A stretch of DNA of 64,000 bases from Nitrospirillum amazonense. Lineage in GTDB: Bacteria; Pseudomonadota; Alphaproteobacteria; Azospirillales; Azospirillaceae. Numbering within the stretch: the first letter of the stretch is position 1; the number at the start of each line of letters is the position of its first letter. Below, piece by piece: positions 26,333-33,363 of this stretch. The position numbers were made by a program, and so were the translations under genes. Below the pieces are notes generated by a model. The model worked only from the letters and a program-made list of their open reading frames with translations, had not been told where the DNA came from and searched no databases. The DNA lies in assembly GCF_007828035.1 (NCBI RefSeq), contig NZ_VITV01000003.1, positions 62,001-126,000 on the forward strand. The letters are read 5' to 3'.

Positions 26333-26605
26333 ATGACCGAAATATCAAGCGTGCAGCCGAGGCCTACACGACTGATTGTCAGGTGGGTCCTGGGGGCCTT
26401 GTGGAACTTGACGGGCTATGGCGCCTTCTGGTTCGGGGTTTTCCATATGCCCCGTCTTCAGGGATGGCGAGATTTCGCGTGGACGCCCCTGTTCACGATA
26501 GCGGTGATTGGAGGCTGGAGAGTGAAGCGCTGGCCGATAGTTAAGGAAATCACCTGGATGGCCGCCTGCCTGGGGTTTCTGGCGCTAAGCGTCGTTCCGG
26601 GTTAA
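26333..26605 (+). CDS. Small membrane protein, cassette gene 3 (paralogue of gene 2)
   Basis: 90 residues, same architecture as the 88-residue protein 60 bp upstream. A basic N-terminus is followed by helices VLGALWNLTGYGAFWFGVF, PLFTIAVIGGWRV and ITWMAACLGFLALSVV. The charged turn VKRWP corresponds to VRRWS in its neighbour. It is convergent with the helicase-like gene, with 6 bp between stops. Confidence 0.62.
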   Translation: MTEISSVQPRPTRLIVRWVLGALWNLTGYGAFWFGVFHMPRLQGWRDFAWTPLFTIAVIGGWRVKRWPIVKEITWMAACLGFLALSVVPG

Positions 26606-26611
26606 CGGCCT

Positions 26612-28411
26612 TCATTCCGCCTCCTGGCCCGGGGTCGTATCGGACGATACCCGCTCGAACCCCACCATCTTGCTTTTGCCGTACTCGCGGATGCCCATGG
26701 CTTCCAACTTCGCCATGAACACGCGGTGCTGTCGGACGTTGGTCAGGAATTTCTGGGTGGTCAGTCCCAGCGGCTCATAAATGACCTTGAACTTGACCCG
26801 TGTCTGGCTGGGGTTGTCCGCGAACCACCGCGCAATGATTTTTAAGGCTTCCGCGACGCGGCCGGTGGGTTCCTCGATCCGGGGCACCCAATCGACAACG
26901 GTGCAACCGGGGAACGTCTCACGCAGGTCCGATGCCGTGGTCCTTGCGCTGGCGATCACGTAGGCGTGGCAGGGCGGGCAACTACCGCCGACGCTTTTGC
27001 GCACGACGGCCCGGCAGAGGGCCTGAAGCACTTGGTGGCGAAATTCCCCGGCCTCCACCCGCCTGCGTTCGTCTGGGGGGCATCCACCTGCTTCTACGGG
27101 CTTGCCGGTGGCCGCGTACCAGATGGCTTCGTAATCCATTTCCCGGTAGTACAGATTTCCCGCCAAGATCACGTTAGGGACATTGGCATAGGCATTGGTG
27201 CCGTGATGCATGCCCCAAGTCAGGAATGACACGCGCGTGGTGTCGCCGGTGATCTTGTCCTTCAGCAGGGCCTCAATATCCGGGTCTTCCCGCTTGGTTC
27301 GCTTATGGTGGATCACCAACCATGGTTCATCGGGCTTCGAATTGATGGTGTCCGCGATGCCGTCGGTCAGCGTGGCCGGAGCACTGCGAAATGCGGTCTT
27401 TCCCCCGCCTCGGGCCCAATGATGGATGATCAAGCCTTCGTAGCTCTTGGGCGCGTCCGGCAGGCGGACCAGGGTATTCCCGTGGTGTTCCCATAGGGCG
27501 TAGGTGTCGCGGACGCGGCCGGACGCATCGAGAATGACCAGCGGGGCTAGGTCACGGGGGAGGTGTTCATCCACGCTGATCAGATAGCGGCCTTCCTGGT
27601 GATGGCGGACCAAGCAGGGTTTATTGGACAGCAGAATAAGGCGGCGGGCGGCTTCGTCTTCGACCGTCGAAAGGTCCACCTGGGCACGCCGGTAGTCGCT
27701 CCCCAAGTCCAACCCGAAGGCGGATGCCAGGTCCGGCACTTGGTACACGTTGCCATCCTCAGCGGCTTCAAGGTCCCTATGGATCGTCTCCAAGACGGAC
27801 ACCAAGTCAGGGTTCCGGACGCGGAAGTGGGAATACAGCTTCGGTATATGGTCCCGTTCGATGGTCACACCCCGGGCCCGCTCGAAGGTTTCATCCCAGA
27901 TGCGGACACGCCGGGGATGGCCCTGGTAATGGAACACCTCTGTATCCGCGAACAGGTGTTGCTGGCAGCGGCTGGCGATCATGGCTTGGGTGGTGAACAG
28001 CACCCGGGCTTTGGTGGGGTGTCTGCCGCCAAGGGCGTTCAGTTCTTCGTCAGCGGTGAACACCGCGAAATCGTCGGTGTGCAGCCTTGCTGCTTCCACC
28101 ACATCTTTGATCTCGGCTTTCCGGGAGAGGCCCACCAAGACGCCCACGGCCCCCGTTCGGTCCTGCCGACACAACGCCTGTAGGAAGCTGACCAGGGCGG
28201 TGGTTTTCCCTAAGCCAGGGTCCAGGGCCGCCAGATGGTAGCGCGCTGGTGTGACACCGCTGATCATTCCTGCCATACAGCCCAGGGTGGCCTCCAGGGC
28301 TTCCCATTGGCGGGCAGTCAGGACTTGCCCCCGGGCATCCAAGGTGGTCCGCAGGGTCGCCAGGGAATCGGTCAGGGTGTCCCGGGCGGTGGTCAGTATA
28401 GATGTATCCAT
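26612..28411 (-). CDS. Helicase-like P-loop ATPase of the island
   Basis: 599 residues. Walker A is DPGLGKTT (64-71). The Walker B/DExx box is IWDETF (171-176), so this looks like a superfamily 2 DEAD/DEAH-type ATPase. RVLFTTQAMIASR (136-148) lies where motifs Ia/Ib would be. A later section, GTNAYANVPNVILAGNLYYREMD, resembles the motif V region in which helicases read out displaced strands. The C-terminal 130 residues have no recognised domain. It could serve island replication or defence. It is transcribed leftwards from an AT-rich divergent control region. Confidence 0.7.
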   Translation of the reverse strand: MDTSILTTARDTLTDSLATLRTTLDARGQVLTARQWEALEATLGCMAGMISGVTPARYHLAALDPGLGKTTALVSFLQALCRQDRTGAVGVLVGLSRKAEIKDVVEAARLHTDDFAVFTADEELNALGGRHPTKARVLFTTQAMIASRCQQHLFADTEVFHYQGHPRRVRIWDETFERARGVTIERDHIPKLYSHFRVRNPDLVSVLETIHRDLEAAEDGNVYQVPDLASAFGLDLGSDYRRAQVDLSTVEDEAARRLILLSNKPCLVRHHQEGRYLISVDEHLPRDLAPLVILDASGRVRDTYALWEHHGNTLVRLPDAPKSYEGLIIHHWARGGGKTAFRSAPATLTDGIADTINSKPDEPWLVIHHKRTKREDPDIEALLKDKITGDTTRVSFLTWGMHHGTNAYANVPNVILAGNLYYREMDYEAIWYAATGKPVEAGGCPPDERRRVEAGEFRHQVLQALCRAVVRKSVGGSCPPCHAYVIASARTTASDLRETFPGCTVVDWVPRIEEPTGRVAEALKIIARWFADNPSQTRVKFKVIYEPLGLTTQKFLTNVRQHRVFMAKLEAMGIREYGKSKMVGFERVSSDTTPGQEAE

Positions 28412-28550
28412 AAACCAGTATCTTTAAGGAAAAATGGGTATATCCTCCCTCTTACGAAGGGATGTTGCTCTGCTGTGAGCCTATCGTGGAGCTATCGGTG
28501 GGATGATTTTGTCACTATTGCCCTTAATTTTATCTTTGGTAGGAGGAATT

Positions 28551-28598
28551 ATGGGCCGCATTTCGAATTTAACTAGACGTTATGTCAGAGTTCCCTGA
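28551..28598 (+). CDS. Possible 15-residue leader peptide or small protein
   Basis: The ATG at 28551 is preceded at 5 nt by a near-perfect Shine-Dalgarno (AGGAGG, 28541-28546) and encodes MGRISNLTRRYVRVP before TGA. The strong SD is unusual for a random frame. It is divergent from the helicase-like gene. No attenuator hairpin or downstream partner is obvious, so this remains tentative. Confidence 0.25.
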   Translation: MGRISNLTRRYVRVP

Positions 28599-28748
28599 CG
28601 TATACCAAGTGTCACGGAAACGGGCTAATACATATTACGAAATGGGGCCTTCGATAAGCGCGCGAGGCAGAACACCAAGCATGGCTTTCGTGACCACAAA
28701 CCATATGGCTGAACGCCCCCACCACGCGGCCTTTGGGTGTCCCGGATA

Positions 28749-28768
28749 GGGGTGTGTTTTTACACCCC
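28749..28768. repeat. Hairpin in the island control region
   Basis: GGGGTGT pairs with ACACCCC around a GTTTTT loop; no T tract follows, so it is more likely an operator or structured element than a terminator. Confidence 0.4.
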
Positions 28769-29322
28769 GCGATTTAGGGCGCTCTATGGGGCGGTGACGT
28801 TAAATCAAAAGCCTTGGTGTTTTTGGTCACGCCTCATATAAGAGGGCTGAGTTGTGCATTTTCATGTTGCTGAATCTATAAGTCGTGAAGATTTCCAACA
28901 AGAAGACCATAATGCTAAGCTTAGCGACCATAGAGGCCTCATTATAATTTACTTAATTCCGCGGTTACGGAGTAACCTAAACTGTGGGATATCTCTAAGA
29001 TATCATTCGCTGCCCCAGAACCGTTCCAGTTCCGGGATCGGGATTCCCGCTTCGCTTAATGAGAAGTGTATAGGTGGCCGACGACGCCGCTGAGCCATCA
29101 CCAAGGGGCTTTGACGAAATCGAATGGTATCTCACGGCTTCGCCAGCATACCCGCTCACGGGGCTGTGTGATTGGCCTGTGGGTGATCCCTTCCGGTGGC
29201 ATCCCGCCCTATGCCGCGTGTTCCATGGGCTGGTGTTGGTGTCGCGCTAGGCATGCGCCCTGGGAATCGTCGGGATTCCGAAGCTGCGCGGGTTGCTGTC
29301 GTGTGTGTGCCGTAAAGTTTGC

Positions 29323-29338
29323 TGCAACGGTCGTTGCA
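29323..29338. promoter_or_regulatory. 16-bp palindrome before the serine recombinase
   Basis: TGCAACG-GT-CGTTGCA is perfectly symmetrical and ends 21 bp before the recombinase ATG. It is a candidate autoregulatory or res-type binding site. Confidence 0.45.
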
Positions 29339-29359
29339 CCAATCTTAAGGACCTGCCCC

Positions 29360-30028
29360 ATGACCCGCTATGTCGCCTACTACCGTGTCAGCACCCGCCG
29401 TCAGGGTGAAAGTGGGCTTGGACTGGAAGCGCAGATGTCGGCCGTCCGCACCTTTGTCGGGCAAGCGCCGTTGGTGGCGGAATTCACGGAAGTGGAGTCG
29501 GGTAAGGTGAACGCCCGTCCACAATTGGAGGCGGCCATCCGCACCGCTGCGCTCTATGGTGTCACGCTGGTTATCGCCAAGCTGGACCGCCTGTCCCGTA
29601 ACGCGGCCTTCCTGTTGTCCCTGCGAGACTCCGGGGTGGACTTCATCTGCGCCGACATGCCCAACGCCAACCGCCTGACAGTGGGCATCTTGGCCGTGGT
29701 GGCAGAAGCGGAGCGGGAAGCGATCAGCGCCCGGACCAAGGTCGCCCTGGAGGCTGCCAAAGCCCGTGGGGTGCGCCTGGGAGGGGGCCGGGGAAACCTG
29801 AACACCGTCCGAGCCCTAGGCAACGCCAACAGTGCCAAAGCCCGTTCCGCCGCCGCTGATGCCCATGCCCGCCGTCTGGCGCCCTTGCTAGCGGACCTGG
29901 AGGCTGAGGGTGTGTGTTCCGCGTCGGGTGTCGCGCGAGCTTTGAACGACCGAGGGCTGAGGACCGCTCGGGGATGTCTATGGACTGCCGTTCAGGTCAA
30001 GGCGGTACGGGGAAGGCTGGCAACTTGA
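29360..30028 (+). CDS. Serine recombinase (resolvase/invertase family)
   Basis: 222 residues from ATG 29360 (AAGG 10 nt upstream); a longer in-frame extension is rejected because the resolvase domain starts exactly here. YYRVSTRRQGESGLGLEAQ holds the catalytic serine (Ser11). KLDRLSRN and EREAISARTKVALEAAKARG complete the catalytic arginine region and the E-helix. The C-terminal GVARALNDRGLRTARG is a Hin-type helix-turn-helix. It is the second recombinase in the island. It may resolve or invert DNA locally, perhaps at the palindrome upstream, or be a remnant of an older insertion that brought in the AT-rich nuclease gene. Confidence 0.88.
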   Translation: MTRYVAYYRVSTRRQGESGLGLEAQMSAVRTFVGQAPLVAEFTEVESGKVNARPQLEAAIRTAALYGVTLVIAKLDRLSRNAAFLLSLRDSGVDFICADMPNANRLTVGILAVVAEAEREAISARTKVALEAAKARGVRLGGGRGNLNTVRALGNANSAKARSAAADAHARRLAPLLADLEAEGVCSASGVARALNDRGLRTARGCLWTAVQVKAVRGRLAT

Positions 30029-30183
30029 TTTTTACGGGAAAGTCCGAAGTCGACCCCCAGGGGGTTTTAGAGAAGCCTCTTTCAAACTTCCTTTCGGGTT
30101 TATCGTCGTTGTTTTTGTTGAATGATGCAAAGATACGTTCCATGATAAACAAATTCGAACAGTAAATCCTCGTCGAGATCAAA

Positions 30184-31494
30184 ATGGCCAAGATTGATGA
30201 TATTAAAAATGTTTTAATCTGGGGAATGGAACGTGTTATCAATGGAAATTATGTAATTTGTGGCCTTGATTGTAACGCCCATTTTGAGGCTTATGATCTT
30301 GTTATTGTCTCAGTTCCAGATACTGGAGGTCATGTTGGGAACATGGTCTGGTTCAGTCTCTTGCGGCAGGCAGTCGATAGATACTTAAATAGTGGTGGTA
30401 TAATTTTTGTTCATTGCAATACTAATTTTTTCATTCCAGATGGGGTGGGTGATTTTGTAAACCTCATAGATATATTTCATTTTAACTCAATAGAATATTC
30501 TAGAAAGCGCGCTAGCGGCCTCGTAATTGCTAGTGAGTTGGCAGAGTATTTTAAGGATATGGTCGGGAATTGGAATTACCAACACGTCATCATGGGTGAC
30601 AACATAAATCCTTTGCTTGTTACCAAGCGAAGCAACGAAATATCCGCTGGTTGGATTGAATTCGAGAATGGTGGCGTCGTCACGTTTCTCCCGCCGGCTA
30701 ATATTAATTTAGAATATCTTGATATTTTGAAGCATGTCGCTGTTGGTATAAAAAATAAGATTTCTCAAGAAAAATTGCCATTTCCAAGTTGGGCTATTGA
30801 CCCAATAATTCCTGGGGAGATTGATTTTCATAATAAGGCATTCCAAATAAAGAAAAAAATAGAAAATTTAGAGAGCGAATTGTTTTTAACTATTGAAAAA
30901 GAACATAGCGAAGCTAAGTGGAAGGGATTATTCACTAGCTACGGATCTAGTTTTGTTCAAATAGTGATGGATGCGTTTAAGGAAATTGGAATTAAATCTG
31001 TAAACGGTCCACATCCGCACGCAGACATCATTGCCCTGGTTGGTGGGAGTTTGTTTGCAATTGAGGTTAAAGGACTTGTGGGTGGGGCAAAGTCCGCCAA
31101 TGTGGCACAATGCAGCAAGTGGGTTTCCGAACTGTACCATTCACTAGTGGCAGAAGGCGACGACGTTACGGAGGTCGACAAAAAATACAGAAGGTGCCTA
31201 GATTCACTAGATATTGATTTATGTTCTTTTGACGATAAGCCGCACGGCATGATCGTTCTCAATACATATAGAGATACCCCGCCATGGCTTAGGGACGGTG
31301 AGGATTTTGTCCATAACGTTGTTGTTGATATAAATAGAGAAAAATTTCGCGCGATGACCGGCCTTTCCCTTTTGAAGATACTAATTGATTTTCGGAGTGG
31401 GGCCCTGAAATCTGAGGACATTGCTGGTGAAATATTGGGAACGACCGGTGTAATTCGCCGAGTAGTCAAATTTGAAGATGGAAAGATTGTGTGA
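30184..31494 (+). CDS. PD-(D/E)XK-type nuclease with an N-terminal sensor-like domain
   Basis: 436 residues, markedly AT-rich and codon-atypical against its surroundings, so recently acquired. The C-terminal domain (about 240-430) shows the PD-(D/E)XK core: Asp281 (HADII), then Glu294-x-Lys296 (FAIEVKG), and Gln309 in the following helix (VAQCSKWVSEL). A helix with Glu267 precedes it. The N-terminal 190 residues (YDLVIVSVPD, VDRYLNSGGIIFVHC, and FENGGVVTFLPP) look like a class-I glutamine-amidotransferase-like flavodoxin fold, known as a binding rather than catalytic module in some proteins. A stand-alone restriction or defence nuclease is the best reading; no methyltransferase is present. 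Confidence 0.72.
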   Translation: MAKIDDIKNVLIWGMERVINGNYVICGLDCNAHFEAYDLVIVSVPDTGGHVGNMVWFSLLRQAVDRYLNSGGIIFVHCNTNFFIPDGVGDFVNLIDIFHFNSIEYSRKRASGLVIASELAEYFKDMVGNWNYQHVIMGDNINPLLVTKRSNEISAGWIEFENGGVVTFLPPANINLEYLDILKHVAVGIKNKISQEKLPFPSWAIDPIIPGEIDFHNKAFQIKKKIENLESELFLTIEKEHSEAKWKGLFTSYGSSFVQIVMDAFKEIGIKSVNGPHPHADIIALVGGSLFAIEVKGLVGGAKSANVAQCSKWVSELYHSLVAEGDDVTEVDKKYRRCLDSLDIDLCSFDDKPHGMIVLNTYRDTPPWLRDGEDFVHNVVVDINREKFRAMTGLSLLKILIDFRSGALKSEDIAGEILGTTGVIRRVVKFEDGKIV

Positions 31495-31553
31495 TCACGG
31501 CTGTGGAAGGGTTGATGATAGGTACGATCCTCTTTTGGGGGCAGGTAGTGCTA

Positions 31554-32042
31554 TTAGTTAAACCTGCATTCCGCACGCATCAGGGCCGACTTTTGAAACG
31601 TTCCACCGGCCCGCGCCGCAGACCATAGGACTTCCCCCCGCTTATCCGGCCCGATCCGGAAGGTGTAGACTTCGACGGTTTCAGAACCGCTGTAGAAGGC
31701 CTGGACGATCACAATGCGGTTGAGGGTGTTGGCCGCAAGGATGCTGACGGTGGCCCCGTCTTGGGTGGCGCTGCGGGTGCCGTAACTATCCTTAAAGATC
31801 AGGTCCGGCTTATCCTCCACGGCCCCTGGTTTGTCGCCCAGCATGACTAGGGACACGGTCCCGCCGTCTATGCCGTCATCGTGCCAGCCGGTGTCTGGGC
31901 CCTTCATTTGGGGGTTGGGAAAGAAGTAGGCGGTGCCCTTCGACGGTCCACAGGTGGCGATCACCGTTGCCGCTTGGGCGGGGTAGGCTGCCAGGGATGC
32001 CCATAACGCCGCTGCGGCGGCCGCCAGATAGGTTCCGCGCAT
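31554..32042 (-). CDS. Secreted protein encoded with the integrase
   Basis: About 162 residues from ATG 32042, whose A overlaps the last base of the integrase TGA. It has a signal peptide (YLAAAAAALWASLAAYPAQA-AT). The mature chain starts TVIATCGPSKGTAYFFPNP and ends RAECRF, so one cysteine at each end could form a disulfide. GWHDDGIDGGTVSL and VEVYTFRIG look like a small beta-rich domain found in secreted hypothetical proteins of alphaproteobacteria. Its role is unknown; translation coupling to an integrase suggests an island-conferred surface or periplasmic function. Confidence 0.7.
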   Translation of the reverse strand: MRGTYLAAAAAALWASLAAYPAQAATVIATCGPSKGTAYFFPNPQMKGPDTGWHDDGIDGGTVSLVMLGDKPGAVEDKPDLIFKDSYGTRSATQDGATVSILAANTLNRIVIVQAFYSGSETVEVYTFRIGPDKRGEVLWSAARAGGTFQKSALMRAECRFN

Positions 32043-33049
32043 CACCAGGCACCTCCGGTCGTCTCCAGGCCCATGAGCTTGTCGGCCAGCGTTTCGGGCC
32101 GTAGGTGGGTGTAGCGTAGCAGCATGCGCGGGTCGCGGTGACCGCTGATGGCGGCAACCTCGGGCATCGTTAGGCCCTTCTCGAAGAACCGGGAGATGGC
32201 CTCGTGGCGCAGGTCGTGGAACCGCAGGTCCTTCACCCTGGCGCGCTTGCGGACACGTTCCCAGGCCAGCCGGACGGCGTTCGCGGACAGGGGGAAGGGG
32301 CCAGGGCCGCCGTTGGCCTTCAGGGCGTTCAGGATGCGCAGGGCGCCAGCGGATAGGGGAATGGTGCGGGGCATGCCGGTCTTGGTCACCGGAATGTGCA
32401 GCGTGCGGCCTTGAACGTGTTCCCAGCGGACCGCCAGGATTTCCGACCGACGCATGCCGGTTTCCATGGCGAACCGGATGACCTGGGGGATCAGGGGATT
32501 GCGACAGCCCGCGAAGGCGTCTTCCAGGCGCTTTGCTTCGCCCGCACCCGCCAAGCGTCGTGTCCGGGCATCGGCCACCTTGGGGCGCCGGATGAGGGCC
32601 ACGGGATTTTCCGTGATGGGGTGGTCCCAGTCCCGCCGGGCAACCTCCAGGACGTGGCTGAGGATGTTCAGTTCGCGGTTGATGGTGGACGCGCTGACGG
32701 CCTTCTGGCGGCCCTCCACATAGTTCCGAATGTCGATGTGGGACAGCTTCACCAGGGTCAGCCTGCCCAGCGCCGTGGCCTCCAGGGCCTTCAGCCGGGC
32801 GGCTTCCTGCGGGGCCCCACGCTTGGCCGGGGTGATTTCCTCACGATACCGCCGCATGAGCATCCCGAAGGTCACCGTGGTCAGCGGTGTGGGGTCCTGG
32901 GGAAGGTCGTTGCCATCCGCCTTGACTTCCATTTGCCGGGCCCAGGCCTCAGCATGCGATTTCAACTTGAAGGTTTTGGAAAGGGGACGCTGGTCCTGTC
33001 GCCGAATCTGGGCTTGCCAGCCGTCGCCGCGCTTACGAATAGTCGCCAT
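32042..33049 (-). CDS. int: Tyrosine integrase of the tRNA-Val island
   Basis: 335 residues. The N-terminal arm-binding/SAM-like part (1-150) is followed by the catalytic domain with the full set: Arg200 (METGMRRSEI), Lys223 in the beta-hairpin, His278-x-x-Arg281 (HDLRHEAISR), His304 (SGHRDPRML) and the nucleophile Tyr313 (LRYTHL). It sits about 100 bp inside the right-hand repeat. The TGTGACA arm-type repeat (33064-33086) lies immediately upstream of its start, so it may repress itself when bound there. The stop is coupled to the secreted-protein gene. Confidence 0.93.
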   Translation of the reverse strand: MATIRKRGDGWQAQIRRQDQRPLSKTFKLKSHAEAWARQMEVKADGNDLPQDPTPLTTVTFGMLMRRYREEITPAKRGAPQEAARLKALEATALGRLTLVKLSHIDIRNYVEGRQKAVSASTINRELNILSHVLEVARRDWDHPITENPVALIRRPKVADARTRRLAGAGEAKRLEDAFAGCRNPLIPQVIRFAMETGMRRSEILAVRWEHVQGRTLHIPVTKTGMPRTIPLSAGALRILNALKANGGPGPFPLSANAVRLAWERVRKRARVKDLRFHDLRHEAISRFFEKGLTMPEVAAISGHRDPRMLLRYTHLRPETLADKLMGLETTGGAW

Positions 33050-33063
33050 GATCGCCTCACGGG

Positions 33064-33086
33064 TGTGACACCAGTGTGACGCGCTG
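33064..33086. repeat. Arm-type integrase-site-like repeat, right end
   Basis: TGTGACA-N4-TGTGACGCGCTG, same layout as 24916-24938, 64 bp inside the right 88-bp repeat and 15 bp before the integrase start. Confidence 0.6.
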
Positions 33087-33149
33087 ACGTTGCCAAGGGA
33101 GTTTCCTAGGGCCGGGACATCAAGCTAACCACTTGATAAGCCTAGAGAA

Positions 33150-33237
33150 AACGGATGGTGGGCGCGGTAGGGATTGAACCTACGACCCCCGCCGTGTGAA
33201 GGCGATGCTCTCCCGCTGAGCTACGCGCCCATCCGTC
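33150..33237. repeat. 88-bp direct repeat, right end of island (attR)
   Basis: Identical to 24747-24834; contains the second tRNA-Val. Confidence 0.88.
33156..33230 (-). tRNA. tRNA-Val(CAC), right copy
   Basis: 75 nt including CCA, identical to the copy at 24753-24827. Its upstream flank is chromosomal and carries its own promoter. Confidence 0.95.
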
Positions 33238-33247
33238 GTGGGGGCGG

Positions 33248-33276
33248 TTTGTAGAGGGACGGGGGGCCTGTGTCAA
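33248..33276 (-). promoter_or_regulatory. Promoter of the right tRNA-Val copy
   Basis: On the minus strand, a consensus TTGACA (33276-33271), a 17-bp spacer and TACAAA (33253-33248), 17 bp before the tRNA. Confidence 0.65.
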
Positions 33277-33363
33277 TATGCTTGTTCGGGGCGGTTGATA
33301 AATCCATTCTGAGGTCCGGCCGCCGCCCCGACAGGCTGGCGGCGTCGGTTTCCAAGGGAAGGG

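Larger units (their letters stand above)
28412..29359. other. 948-bp AT-rich region between helicase and serine recombinase
   Basis: Strikingly lower in GC than the chromosome. It contains a 15-codon ORF with a consensus SD (28551), a hairpin GGGGTGT-N6-ACACCCC (28749-28768) and a 16-bp palindrome (29323-29338) just before the recombinase. A frame at 28854-29093 (79 codons) has no SD and no family look. Confidence 0.5.
24747..33237. mobile_element. tRNA-Val genomic island, about 8.4 kb
   Basis: Two perfect 88-bp direct repeats, each carrying tRNA-Val, enclose about 8.3 kb. A tyrosine integrase lies about 100 bp inside the right end, pointing inwards. Paired TGTGACA repeats lie inside each end. 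Base composition inside varies strongly (the 28.4-31.5 kb part is far more AT-rich than the chromosome). There are no plasmid or phage structural genes and no conjugation genes, so it is a small integrative element or satellite-like island. The cargo is described gene by gene. Confidence 0.88.

Noticed and set aside
28509..28536. TTGTCA-N16-TATCTT as a promoter for the 15-codon ORF
   Set aside because: The transcript would start at or inside the Shine-Dalgarno, which is not workable.
28854..29093. 79-codon frame in the island AT-rich region
   Set aside because: No Shine-Dalgarno, no recognisable fold, and an abrupt basic end; chance frame is more likely.
24747..33237. Simple native duplication of tRNA-Val instead of an island
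   Set aside because: The integrase, arm-like repeats, AT-rich cargo and sharp repeat limits all favour integration, though the duplicate tRNA with its own promoter leaves a small chance.
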